Shown one piece after another: positions 25,302-33,980 of a stretch of 39,380 nucleotides of DNA (positions are counted from its first letter, which is position 1; every line of letters starts with the position of its first letter). The notes under the pieces were generated by a model. It was not told the DNA's origin and did not search any database. It saw nothing but the letters and a program-made list of their open reading frames with translations. Made by a program: the position numbers and the translations under genes. The stretch lies in assembly GCA_009691725.1 (NCBI GenBank), contig SIAP01000018.1:1-39380 (forward strand), written 5' to 3'. This stretch comes from Phycisphaerales bacterium. GTDB taxonomy: Bacteria; Planctomycetota; Phycisphaerae; Phycisphaerales; SM1A02.

Positions 25302-28237
25302 ACCAATCTGGGCGCACGGCAGCTCGCTTGAGTGGCGGCAGCGTGCTGGTCATCGGAACCGCGTTCTTGATCGTCGGCGCCATCGGCGGACCGCTGGAAG
25401 AGTTTCCGATTCAGCCGACTCGGTCGATCACGGGCGCGCTCCTGGTGATCAGCGCATTGATTGTGATCCTCCCCTCGTGGAGATGGTGGGTTGCGATTTC
25501 CCGCACGCTCTCTGCAGCTTTCGTGCTGATGACATGCGCAGGGCTGGTGATTCCAAATGCATTGGCGAGTACGGGACTCATGTCCGCACTCACACTCGTC
25601 GCGCTGGCGAGTTTCGCCACCACGATTTCTGCGACCGCTGGGCGATGGCCTGCGGCGCTTTCGGCAAGCGCCGTCCTCGGACTCACGCTCTATGCCGTTG
25701 TTGCACCTAATGCAATTGAGATCAATCAACGAACAGCGGATCGATTCGCAGATATCGACATGCTTCCAGCAATCGCGCTTGCTGTTGCCGGATTCTCGAT
25801 CTTGGCGCGGGCGTGGGCTGATGCACCCGTGCGAAGCCTCAAGATGCCTCGTTGGATCGGGCTTTCACTTGCGGTGGTCTGCATGGCGCTTTCCTTCAGC
25901 GCATGGAAACTGCTTGTGGATTCCGATCGCATCGCCCTGGATCGGAGTTCCGACTGGAGTGAACGCGTCTTGGGTTCGAGCTTTTGTTCCGACCTCAATG
26001 ACATGCTCGACGCGTTCGAGGACTTCGGGCACGATCTCCAAGTTTCCGACAGACTCAACGCTGAGGAATTCACCTCGAGAGTGAGGCAGTTCTCACGCGC
26101 GAATCGAGGACTCGTCGGGATCGAGTGGACGAACGATGCAGGGCTCGTCGAGCGCGCGTCGAGCGCGGAGGGAATGTCGCTGCCACCCAACGAAGAGTTT
26201 GCGCCAAGCGCGATTCGCCGCGAACTGATCGAGCGTGCGATCAAGACAAGGCGCATTGCCATGACCGTACCGGTCATTCTCAACGGCGGAGAGGCCTCGG
26301 TGCTGGCGACCGTGCCGCCGCATGGGAATGGCTGCTTTCTGGCTGTTTTCAGCATCGACCGCACAATGAAAGCGCTCGTTCCGCTGATTTCGGATTCGTA
26401 CAACGCAGAGCTCTACTACCGCGAGCGATTGCTCTACGAACACTCGGGACTTCCAGACACCGCGATCTCCGGAGAGGGTCATCGGATTCCCATCGGGGAC
26501 GAGTTCCTGATCCTAAAGTTGGAGCCCAGCGCATCACACCGCGCGAGTCGGCGGTCGGTTCTGCCTCCCGCTTTTCTTGCATCGACACTCGCGGCGTCAA
26601 TGCTGCTCGGGCTCACCGCGTTCTTCGCACAGTCATCGAAACATCGGGCAGATCTTGCGTCACGTGCGCGAAGCCAACTTGAGCAACTCATCGAGGGATC
26701 CCGTCAAGTCGCCGTCGTTGCCACCGATTGCGACGGCATCATCACGATCTTCAACCATGGTGCAGAACGCCTGTCTGGATGGAAATCCTGTGATGTTTTG
26801 AACTCGAGAGACGCATCGTGTCTGTTCTCATGGGAGGAACTTGTAGAGTTCGTGCCGTCGGCACCTGTTGAACAGCCATTTACGGCGCTCTCGCGGATCG
26901 CCATGGACGGGCGAGCAGACGAGCGGGATTGGACCTGGTCGCGCGCTGGTGGTGGCTATCGCAGGGTCAACCTTGCCGCCAATCCATGGCGCGATTCGAC
27001 TGGCGAACTTGTCGGATACATCTTCGTCGCGGTGGATGTCACGGAGCGTGAGGCTGCGATGCGTGCCCTCGATCACGCGCGGCGCATCGCAGATCGCGCG
27101 AGCAGCATGAAGTCGTCGTTCTTGGCGAACGTGAGCCATGAGATTCGCACACCGATGACTGCGATCCTCGGTTGCGCCGATCTCCTGCTCGACACAGAGA
27201 CCAGTGAGGATGAACGCCGTGAGTTTACGCTAACTGTCCGCCGAAACGGTGAGCATCTCCTCCAGGTCTTGAATGACATTTTGGATATCTCGAAGATCGA
27301 AGCTGGACAGCTGCGGATCGAGATGCTCGAGGTGCACTTGGGCGAAATGGTCGACGAAGTGGTCCACCTCATGCGCGTTCGTGCACGCGGGCGTGCGATT
27401 TCACTGACGGTTCAGCGAGAGGGGGAACTCGCCGACCGATTGATCCGCACCGACCCTCTGCGAGTACGACAGATTCTGGTCAACCTCATTGGGAATGCGA
27501 TCAAGTTCACCGAACGCGGTGGTGTGACGGTGGTCATTCGATCGAAGGTCGAAGACCAGTCTGTCGTCAGCGAGGTCGAAGTGCGCGACACTGGAATCGG
27601 TATCTCAGAAAGTCAAATCCACGGGCTCTTTCAGAGTTTCGAGCAGGGCGATTCGAGCACGGCTCGTCGGTTTGGCGGCACAGGACTCGGGCTTGCGATC
27701 TCGCAGAAACTCGCCTCCATGCTCGACGGATCGATCTCGGTGAAGTCAACCCTTGGCCAGGGAAGTGCGTTCACTTTTCGATTCCATTCGCCTCTGGCCA
27801 CCCAAGCACTCGAATCAGAGTCCTCCAATTCAGCGCAGCCAGTATCGCCGACAAGGCTCGATGGCAGACGCATCCTCCTCGTGGATGACAGTGTCGACAA
27901 CCAACGGCTTGTGGCAACACTCCTGCGCCGAAGTGGTGCCGAGGTCGAGGTCGTCGACAACGGTCACCGCGGCATCGAAGCGGTTGAACTCGCAGGATCG
28001 CAGCGACCATTTGATGTGATCCTCCTCGATATGCAGATGCCGGTCTTGGATGGCTACGCAACTGCGAAGGAGTTGCGCGGGCGCGGATATCACGGTCGCA
28101 TCGTGGGGTTGACTGGCAACGCCGGGGAAGACGATCGCGATCGGTGCATCTCTGCAGGATGCGACGAGTATGCAGTGAAGCCGATCGATCGCGAACGACT
28201 GATGCGCATCTGCGCCGTGTCTATCGAGACCGCCTAA
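25298..28237 (+). CDS. Hybrid sensor histidine kinase with membrane input, PAS and receiver domains
   Basis: The 979-residue protein starts at ATG 25298, overlapping the glucosidase stop. It has about six membrane segments (residues 10-210), an extracytoplasmic CHASE-like region (about 215-415, with NRGLVGIEWTNDAG), a further membrane segment (about 425-445), a PAS domain (about 460-590, with VVATDCDGIITIFNHGAERLSGW), a HisKA dimer region with phospho-acceptor His614 (ANVSHEIRTPM), an ATPase domain (N box near 730, DTGIGIS, GGTGLGLAIS) and a C-terminal receiver domain with the phosphorylated Asp911 (DVILLDMQMPVLDGY). No DNA-binding domain is present, so a separate output partner is needed and none is adjacent. 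Coupling to the two glycosidases suggests it senses or controls carbon state. Confidence 0.92.
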   Translation: MNQSGRTAARLSGGSVLVIGTAFLIVGAIGGPLEEFPIQPTRSITGALLVISALIVILPSWRWWVAISRTLSAAFVLMTCAGLVIPNALASTGLMSALTLVALASFATTISATAGRWPAALSASAVLGLTLYAVVAPNAIEINQRTADRFADIDMLPAIALAVAGFSILARAWADAPVRSLKMPRWIGLSLAVVCMALSFSAWKLLVDSDRIALDRSSDWSERVLGSSFCSDLNDMLDAFEDFGHDLQVSDRLNAEEFTSRVRQFSRANRGLVGIEWTNDAGLVERASSAEGMSLPPNEEFAPSAIRRELIERAIKTRRIAMTVPVILNGGEASVLATVPPHGNGCFLAVFSIDRTMKALVPLISDSYNAELYYRERLLYEHSGLPDTAISGEGHRIPIGDEFLILKLEPSASHRASRRSVLPPAFLASTLAASMLLGLTAFFAQSSKHRADLASRARSQLEQLIEGSRQVAVVATDCDGIITIFNHGAERLSGWKSCDVLNSRDASCLFSWEELVEFVPSAPVEQPFTALSRIAMDGRADERDWTWSRAGGGYRRVNLAANPWRDSTGELVGYIFVAVDVTEREAAMRALDHARRIADRASSMKSSFLANVSHEIRTPMTAILGCADLLLDTETSEDERREFTLTVRRNGEHLLQVLNDILDISKIEAGQLRIEMLEVHLGEMVDEVVHLMRVRARGRAISLTVQREGELADRLIRTDPLRVRQILVNLIGNAIKFTERGGVTVVIRSKVEDQSVVSEVEVRDTGIGISESQIHGLFQSFEQGDSSTARRFGGTGLGLAISQKLASMLDGSISVKSTLGQGSAFTFRFHSPLATQALESESSNSAQPVSPTRLDGRRILLVDDSVDNQRLVATLLRRSGAEVEVVDNGHRGIEAVELAGSQRPFDVILLDMQMPVLDGYATAKELRGRGYHGRIVGLTGNAGEDDRDRCISAGCDEYAVKPIDRERLMRICAVSIETA

Positions 28238-28243
28238 TCTCGC

Positions 28244-28249
28244 TACGAT
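28244..28249 (+). promoter_or_regulatory. Possible -10 box of tRNA-Ser
   Basis: TACGAT (four of six to TATAAT) lies 11 bases before the mature 5' end of the tRNA. No convincing -35 box was found. The gap to the kinase stop is only 23 bases, so read-through from upstream is also possible. Confidence 0.3.
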
Positions 28250-28260
28250 TCGGATCCCCT

Positions 28261-28347
28261 GGTGGGGTGGCAGAGTGGTCGAATGCGCCAGACTTGAAAT
28301 CTGGTATGCCCTTTGGGGCATCGTGAGTTCGAATCTCACCCCCACCG
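28261..28347 (+). tRNA. tRNA-Ser(UGA)
   Basis: Acceptor GGTGGGG pairs with CCCCACC (28340-28346), discriminator G at 28347. The anticodon stem ccaga/tctgg encloses the loop CTTGAAA with anticodon TGA. A long variable arm (gcccctttggggc region near 28306-28320) and the T arm GTGAG-TTCGAAT-CTCAC mark a class II serine tRNA. CCA is not encoded. It reads UCA and related Ser codons. Confidence 0.97.
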
Positions 28348-28393
28348 TTGTCTGTGCGTTTTTGGTTTCAACCCAAAGAAAGATTTCACGACA

Positions 28394-31300
28394 ATGATTC
28401 CACTGGTTTCAACGATCTTCGCGCTCGCCGCTGCCACGACCCCAGCCCAACAAGGGAACCCGCCGCACGCGTCCATGCTGCGCTATCCCGACATCAGTCA
28501 AACTCAGATCGTCTTTACCTATGCCAACGGCTTGTGGACGGTCGCCAAGGCAGGCGGCGTCGCGCAACCTGTCGCAGATCCACCAGGCAATGAGACATTT
28601 GCACGATTCTCGCCCGATGGGAAATCCATCGCATTCCTTGGGAATTACGAGGGGAATCGCGACATCTATGTCACTCCCGTCGATGGCGGAATTCCCGTTC
28701 GTGTCACCTACAACCCGGCGACTGAACTCCCAGCCGATTGGTTGCGCGACGGTCGCATCCTCTTCAGTGCCTCGGGAATGAGTACCTACCCACGCGCACC
28801 GCAGATTTTTACCGTTGGAAGTGACGGCGGTCTCCCGATGGAATTCCCAACTCCCTACGGTGCGAACCCGACGGTGAGTGCGGATGGAAAGTACCTGGCT
28901 TACACGCCGCACTCGACCGACCAGCGCACGTGGAAGCGATATCGCGGCGGGATGGCGACGGACATTTGGGTCTACGACCTGCACGACAACACGGCGACGC
29001 GCGTCACACAGTGGGAGGGCACCGACACGATTCCAATGTGGCACGGTGGCATGCTTTATTACCTGTGCGACGCAGGCGACGAGCATCGCCTGAATATTTG
29101 GTCGTGCGATGCAAAGGGTGGAGATCGGCGGCAAATCACCCGCTTTGTCGACTTCGATGTGAAGTGGCCTTCGATGGGACCAGACGATGGGAGCAGCGGC
29201 GAGATCGTCTTTCAGAATGGCGCAGATTTGATGGTGGTTGACCTCGCAACGCGTTTGACGCGGGTGGTCGAGGTCAAGATGCCTGGTGCGCGCGCGAAAC
29301 TTCGACCGCAGACCATTGACGCGAGCGCATTCATTGACAGTTGGGAGATCTCACCGTCGGGCAAGCGCGCGATCGTGGAGGCGCGAGGTGATGTCTGGAC
29401 TCTTCCAGCGGAAAACGGCATTCCACGAAACTTGACGCACAGCAGCGCGACTGCCGAACGGGCGCCAACCTGGAGTCCCGACGGGAAGTTGATTGCGTGG
29501 TGCGATGACTCCATCCAACATGGTTACGAAGTGTTCATCACCGCCGCCGATGGGACTGGCGAGAAGCGTCAATTGACCAAGACCGATGGTGCGTTCAAGT
29601 CGAATCTGACATGGAGCCCAGACTCAAAGAAGATCACCTACGGAGGAAAAACGAATCGCCTGTTTCTCGTGGACATCGAGAGCGCGGCAGAACAGGTCAT
29701 CGACCAAGAGGAGTGGCAGAACGATCCGCCAACACCGCGTTGGAGTCATGATTCTTCATGGATCGTCTACCGCAAGTCCGATTCGAGTGGTCAGTCCGCA
29801 CAACTCATTGTTTACGATGTTGAGAGTGGGGAGAAGCATGCGATCACATCGCCGGCATTCGTGAGTGGCTCAGCAACATTTGATCGCGCTGGGGAGTGGC
29901 TCTACTACACAAGCGATCAAGCCTTTGCGCCCAAGTATGGATCGATGGATACCACTTGGATCTACGACGAATCGGAAGTGCTCTTGGCACTCCCGCTGCG
30001 AACGACCGTGAAGGCCGCATGGCAAACGGGCGAGAGCGACGAAGAAGTTCCAGAACCGCCCAAGAAAAAGGAAGAGGCGAAGGACACGAAGCCCGCCGAC
30101 ACGAAGCCCGAGGACACGAAGCCTGAGGACACGAAGCCTGAGGACGCGAAGCCTGAGGACACGAAGCCCGCCGACACGAAGCCTGAGGACACGAAGCCTG
30201 AGGACACGAAGCCTGAGGACGCGGTCGCTGAGACACCCGCAGACCCACCAGTCGCCGCAGCCGCAGCGACGACCGAACCGCCCAAACGCAAGGGTTTTCT
30301 CATCGATTTCGATGACATCGAACGACGCGCCGTGCGAATTCCGGGAGTCGCGCGAGGTGCATTTGGGAATCTCGCCGTCAATGACAAAAAACTTTTGATC
30401 TTTGCCCGTCGCGGCGACAACGGTGGCATCAAGATCATCGACGCGCGCGAAAAGAAGCCAACCGAAAAGGTTCTCACCACCGGCGGACGATTTTCGATCA
30501 CGCCAGATGGAAAAAAGATTCTCGTCCCAGAACGGAATGATGCGCGCATCGTCGAAGCCGCAGCGGGAGGTGCTGCGAAACCGGTCGTCACCAAACCCAT
30601 GCTCGTCGAGATTGACCCGCGCACCGAATGGCGACAAATGGTTGGCGACGCCTGGCTCATCTTCCGAGACTTCTTCTACGACCCCAACATGCACCAAGTG
30701 GACTGGGCAAACATGCGCACGCGATACCTCGCCCTTGTTGATGACGCCAACAGCCGAGAAGACATTTCCTTCATCATCTCGGAGATGATCTCCGAACTGA
30801 ACGTTGGGCATGCCTACTACAACGGCGGCGATGTCGAGAGTGGACCCACTTCAAACACAGGCTTGCTCGGAGTTGATTTCGATTTGGGATCCGCAGCAAC
30901 CGAAGATGGATCGACCGCGACGGCCTATCAGATCAAGCGCATTTATCAGGGGGCCGCGTGGGATTCTGATGCGCGCAACCCGCTCCGCAGTCCCGGCGTC
31001 GACGTGAAAGTTGGCGAATTCATTCTTGCGGTGAACGGAATGCCACTCGACATTCGGAAGGCACCATGGGCCGCATTCGTAGGACTTGGCGGAAAGACGA
31101 TCACACTGCTGGTCTCCGCCAAACCCTTCAAGGATCCAAGCGCGCGATCTGTGGTTCTGACAACGCTCGATAGCGATGCCGACCTGCGATATCGATCGTG
31201 GATCGAGACCAACCGCGCGTACATCAACGCGCAATCGCAGGGTCGCGTTGGATATGTCTATGTTCCCAACACCGGAGTCGATGGGCAGAACGACCTCATG

Positions 31301-31885
31301 CGACAGTTTGTTGGGCAGCGAGGCAAGGAGTCGCTCATCGTGGATGATCGATGGAACGGCGGCGGACAGATTCCAACACGCTTCATTGAATTGCTCGATC
31401 GACCTGCGACAAATTGGTGGGCTCGTCGCGATACGCGAAGTCAGGCGTGGCCACCTGACGCACAGTTCGGTCCCAAGGCGATGCTCATCAACGGTCTCGC
31501 AGGATCCGGCGGCGACATGTTTCCGTGGCTTTTTAGACAATCGCAACTCGGTCCACTCGTGGGGACTCGGACATGGGGTGGACTTGTCGGAATCTCTGGA
31601 AACCCTGCACTCGTCGATGGCGGAAGTGTCCGCGTTCCAATGTTTGCATTCTTTGAAAACGACGGCACATGGGGAGTCGAGGGGCACGGCGTCGATCCTG
31701 ATGTGCTTGTGCTCGATGATCCTGCCCTGATGAAGGGCGGTCCCGCGCGCGGTGGAATCGATCCGCAAATCGATGTCGCAGTCGAACTGATGGAGAAGGC
31801 AATTCGCGACCACCCATTCAAACAGGTTCCGACACCGCCCTATCCAGATCGCTCGGGAATGGGACTTCCGACCAAGGATCAGTGA
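28394..31885 (+). CDS. Tricorn-type protease (beta-propeller, PDZ, S41 core), exported
   Basis: The 1163-residue product starts at ATG 28394 with a signal peptide (MIPLVSTIFALAAATTPAQ), suggesting export. Two beta-propellers fill about residues 30-700, with PD40-type repeats such as FARFSPDGKSIAFLG and APTWSPDGKLIAW. A PDZ domain (about 850-945) and the serine peptidase core follow. His806 (NVGHAYYNGGD) and Ser1038 (GSGGDMFPWLF) are the expected catalytic residues; a Glu near 1100 (GVEGHGVDPD) fits the fourth. The residue before His806 is Gly where tricorn of Thermoplasma has Ser. A Lys/Glu/Pro-rich repeat (564-608) is inserted in the second propeller. It likely degrades peptides outside the cytoplasm. 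It converges with the next gene, overlapping by 7 bases. Confidence 0.93.
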   Translation: MIPLVSTIFALAAATTPAQQGNPPHASMLRYPDISQTQIVFTYANGLWTVAKAGGVAQPVADPPGNETFARFSPDGKSIAFLGNYEGNRDIYVTPVDGGIPVRVTYNPATELPADWLRDGRILFSASGMSTYPRAPQIFTVGSDGGLPMEFPTPYGANPTVSADGKYLAYTPHSTDQRTWKRYRGGMATDIWVYDLHDNTATRVTQWEGTDTIPMWHGGMLYYLCDAGDEHRLNIWSCDAKGGDRRQITRFVDFDVKWPSMGPDDGSSGEIVFQNGADLMVVDLATRLTRVVEVKMPGARAKLRPQTIDASAFIDSWEISPSGKRAIVEARGDVWTLPAENGIPRNLTHSSATAERAPTWSPDGKLIAWCDDSIQHGYEVFITAADGTGEKRQLTKTDGAFKSNLTWSPDSKKITYGGKTNRLFLVDIESAAEQVIDQEEWQNDPPTPRWSHDSSWIVYRKSDSSGQSAQLIVYDVESGEKHAITSPAFVSGSATFDRAGEWLYYTSDQAFAPKYGSMDTTWIYDESEVLLALPLRTTVKAAWQTGESDEEVPEPPKKKEEAKDTKPADTKPEDTKPEDTKPEDAKPEDTKPADTKPEDTKPEDTKPEDAVAETPADPPVAAAAATTEPPKRKGFLIDFDDIERRAVRIPGVARGAFGNLAVNDKKLLIFARRGDNGGIKIIDAREKKPTEKVLTTGGRFSITPDGKKILVPERNDARIVEAAAGGAAKPVVTKPMLVEIDPRTEWRQMVGDAWLIFRDFFYDPNMHQVDWANMRTRYLALVDDANSREDISFIISEMISELNVGHAYYNGGDVESGPTSNTGLLGVDFDLGSAATEDGSTATAYQIKRIYQGAAWDSDARNPLRSPGVDVKVGEFILAVNGMPLDIRKAPWAAFVGLGGKTITLLVSAKPFKDPSARSVVLTTLDSDADLRYRSWIETNRAYINAQSQGRVGYVYVPNTGVDGQNDLMRQFVGQRGKESLIVDDRWNGGGQIPTRFIELLDRPATNWWARRDTRSQAWPPDAQFGPKAMLINGLAGSGGDMFPWLFRQSQLGPLVGTRTWGGLVGISGNPALVDGGSVRVPMFAFFENDGTWGVEGHGVDPDVLVLDDPALMKGGPARGGIDPQIDVAVELMEKAIRDHPFKQVPTPPYPDRSGMGLPTKDQ
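30083..30217 (+). repeat. Nine 15-bp tandem repeats, with a 75-bp higher-order copy, in the tricorn gene
   Basis: Nine units of 15 bases encode Asp-Thr/Ala-Lys-Pro-Glu/Ala, followed by one degenerate unit. The variants occur in the order A, E, E, E, (Ala)E and then again A, E, E, E, so a five-unit, 75-base block has itself been duplicated. The repeat is in frame and forms an acidic/basic, probably disordered, linker. Confidence 0.93.
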
Positions 31886-33942
31886 CTTGGAATCGTGGTC
31901 GGTCGATCCGTCGCAAAGGGTGATGCTGGGAGTCCAGCACCATTGATGAGATTCGCTCGCACAGGATTGCAACTCCACGCGTAGCGAACTGTCGTCGGGT
32001 TCCGAACCTTTTCGTTCGACACGACGACGGTCGATCCCTGAATCGTCGCCGTCGCCCACTCGAACTTTCCATCTGCACCTGCGATTGCGAATCCGCCCAC
32101 TGCTGCGCCGCCGAGAGCAGAGAGACCATCTGCGTGATCGAACTCGATCACCATCGTCGCTCCCCGCGTGGTCGCACTCTTGAAAATCGGACCAGACCAC
32201 TCGCCGCCCTTCCCGTAGACCTGCGCAAGCGCCCATCCTGCAAGTCGCTCCCCCACTGCCTTCTTGTTCCGTGGATGGATGTCATTGGCGTCGCCGACAT
32301 CAAGCGTCACCGCGAGTCCGCACTTCGGCACGACGCGCATCGTGTTCAACTGTGCATCGCGCAGATCGGACCACACTCCCTCGACGGGATTCTCGCTGGC
32401 CGCGTGAAACGCTGCGAGCTGCACGATGCCAAATGGAAAGTCGCCTTGCCTCCACGATTCACGCCACGCACGAATCATCAGCGGCAGCAGTTCTCGGTAC
32501 TGCGCCGCACGATCTGCATTCGATTCACCCTGATACCAAATCGCCCCGCGAACTCCGTATGTTGCAATCGGAGCCATCATCGCATTCCACATCGATCCGA
32601 ATGCGTTCCATGTTGCGAGTGGATTGACGGCGGCCGTCGTAACCGAAGTTGGCGCGAAATCTCCGCCCCCTTCCAGACCGCGCTTCCACCGCCACTCGCC
32701 GGCGAGTGACACGGGTTTCACATCAGCACCAGTCAATCCGGTCGGTGCGGATGGCGCGATCACCAATTGATCGATCGTTCCGTACATCCCGCCCGCACCT
32801 CCCGTGTCGAGCACGAACACCGTGACGTCGTTTGATCCAGCTCGCACTGCCGCCGCTGGGACCAGATAGTTCCGCGCGGCGGCGTGTAGACCAGTGGTGC
32901 GACCAACTTCGGTTCCATTCACCCACGCGACATCGCTGTCATCGATTGGACCAAGACTGAGTTTCAAATCACGACCGACCCAACTTTGCGGAAGCGTCAC
33001 GGAGCGACGCCACCATGTTCCCCCATCGAATTTGGCGAGTGATTCTGTGCCCAGCGCAGCGCCATGCGCGCCGGGGACCTGACCGACCGACCAACCGCTC
33101 GACGAATCAGCGGTGCCACGCTGCCACTGCTGTTGAAATCCAGGATCCTTTGTTTGTAGCGCCTCCCAGTAGGCACCGATCGCAGCGTCATACGCGCGAG
33201 ATGCTTGCTCGGCGGCGACTTTCACGTCGGATGGCGAACGCTGTTCAAACGCCGCTCCCTGAGCCTGTTGCGCTGCAACGGCGGATGCGAACGTCGGGTG
33301 CTTTCCCACACAATTGGCTGGAGTCCACGCTTCTGCGGGCGATCCTCCCCAGTTGATAGAGAGGAGTCCAATTGGAACATCAAGGCTGCTCTGAAGTCTC
33401 GCTGCGAACCATGCGCCGACCGCTGTGAAGTGCCCCGCAGTTTGGGAGGTTGCGACCACCCACTGTGCGGACTGATCGTCGCGCGGCGATGGCGCCATCT
33501 CGTGTGGTGCGGTGAAGCAGCGCACGGTCGAAGGCAGCGATGCAGCGAACTGCGCTCCATCATCGCTTGCCGCAACGGACATTTCCATATTGGATTGACC
33601 ACAGCAAAGCCAGACCTCGCCAACAAGCACATCACCGCGAACGATCGACTCGCTGCCGCATGTCACACGCAGTGTGAGTGGAGTCGCGCTCGCAGTGAGG
33701 GATGGCAATTGGGTCCGCCACCTTCCATCGATACCAACTTGGGCAGTCGCCGCCGCACGACTCGCGCCGACTGCATCGAGCAGTTCGATGCGAACCGATT
33801 GCCCTGCGGGGGCCCTACCCCACACGGGCAGTTGGATCCCCCGCTGCAGGACCATGTGATCGGAAAAAACAGAGGGCAGTGAGAGTTGCGCCTGCGCAGT
33901 TGACGCAAGAAACGCCGCCGCAAGAATGGTGGGGATGTTCAC
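31879..33942 (-). CDS. Sialate O-acetylesterase (SGNH-type), exported
   Basis: The 687-residue product starts at GTG 33942 and has a signal peptide (MNIPTILAAAFLASTAQAQ). The SGNH hydrolase block I appears as LCCGQSNMEM (Ser nucleophile), block with GAIWYQGESNAD, and the Asp-His block as DIHPRNKKAVGERLA. N-terminal and central beta-sandwich segments (SDHMVLQRGIQLPVWG; the central one with QVPGAHG) are typical of the family. It removes O-acetyl groups from sialic acids or related carbohydrates such as xylans; the exact substrate is unknown. The start lies six bases after a TACAAT -10 box, so it may be leaderless. Its end overlaps the tricorn gene by 7 bases. Confidence 0.9.
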   Translation of the reverse strand: MNIPTILAAAFLASTAQAQLSLPSVFSDHMVLQRGIQLPVWGRAPAGQSVRIELLDAVGASRAAATAQVGIDGRWRTQLPSLTASATPLTLRVTCGSESIVRGDVLVGEVWLCCGQSNMEMSVAASDDGAQFAASLPSTVRCFTAPHEMAPSPRDDQSAQWVVATSQTAGHFTAVGAWFAARLQSSLDVPIGLLSINWGGSPAEAWTPANCVGKHPTFASAVAAQQAQGAAFEQRSPSDVKVAAEQASRAYDAAIGAYWEALQTKDPGFQQQWQRGTADSSSGWSVGQVPGAHGAALGTESLAKFDGGTWWRRSVTLPQSWVGRDLKLSLGPIDDSDVAWVNGTEVGRTTGLHAAARNYLVPAAAVRAGSNDVTVFVLDTGGAGGMYGTIDQLVIAPSAPTGLTGADVKPVSLAGEWRWKRGLEGGGDFAPTSVTTAAVNPLATWNAFGSMWNAMMAPIATYGVRGAIWYQGESNADRAAQYRELLPLMIRAWRESWRQGDFPFGIVQLAAFHAASENPVEGVWSDLRDAQLNTMRVVPKCGLAVTLDVGDANDIHPRNKKAVGERLAGWALAQVYGKGGEWSGPIFKSATTRGATMVIEFDHADGLSALGGAAVGGFAIAGADGKFEWATATIQGSTVVVSNEKVRNPTTVRYAWSCNPVRANLINGAGLPASPFATDRPTTIPSH

Positions 33943-33948
33943 GGGTAT

Positions 33949-33954
33949 ATTGTA
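33949..33954 (-). promoter_or_regulatory. -10 box (TACAAT) placing transcript start at the esterase GTG
   Basis: TACAAT (minus strand 33954-33949) is five of six to TATAAT. The start codon GTG (33942) begins seven bases later, at the expected +1. No ribosome binding site is present, so a leaderless mRNA is likely. The -35 region is poor. Confidence 0.55.
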
Positions 33955-33964
33955 CTTGCCCGCC

Positions 33965-33973
33965 TGTTATAAT
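33965..33973 (+). promoter_or_regulatory. Extended -10 promoter (TGT-TATAAT) of the membrane protein gene
   Basis: A perfect TATAAT (33968-33973) is preceded by TG one base upstream (33965-33966), the extended -10 pattern. The start codon GTG 33981 lies seven bases downstream, close to +1, and there is no room for a ribosome binding site. It is back to back with the esterase promoter, only 38 bases separating the two start codons. Confidence 0.65.
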
Positions 33974-33980
33974 CCCACTC

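Noticed and set aside
33702..33980. A longer N-terminus for the small membrane protein gene
   Set aside because: The upstream open frame lies inside the divergent esterase gene, shows no protein-like pattern, and the extended -10 box places the transcript start at GTG 33981.
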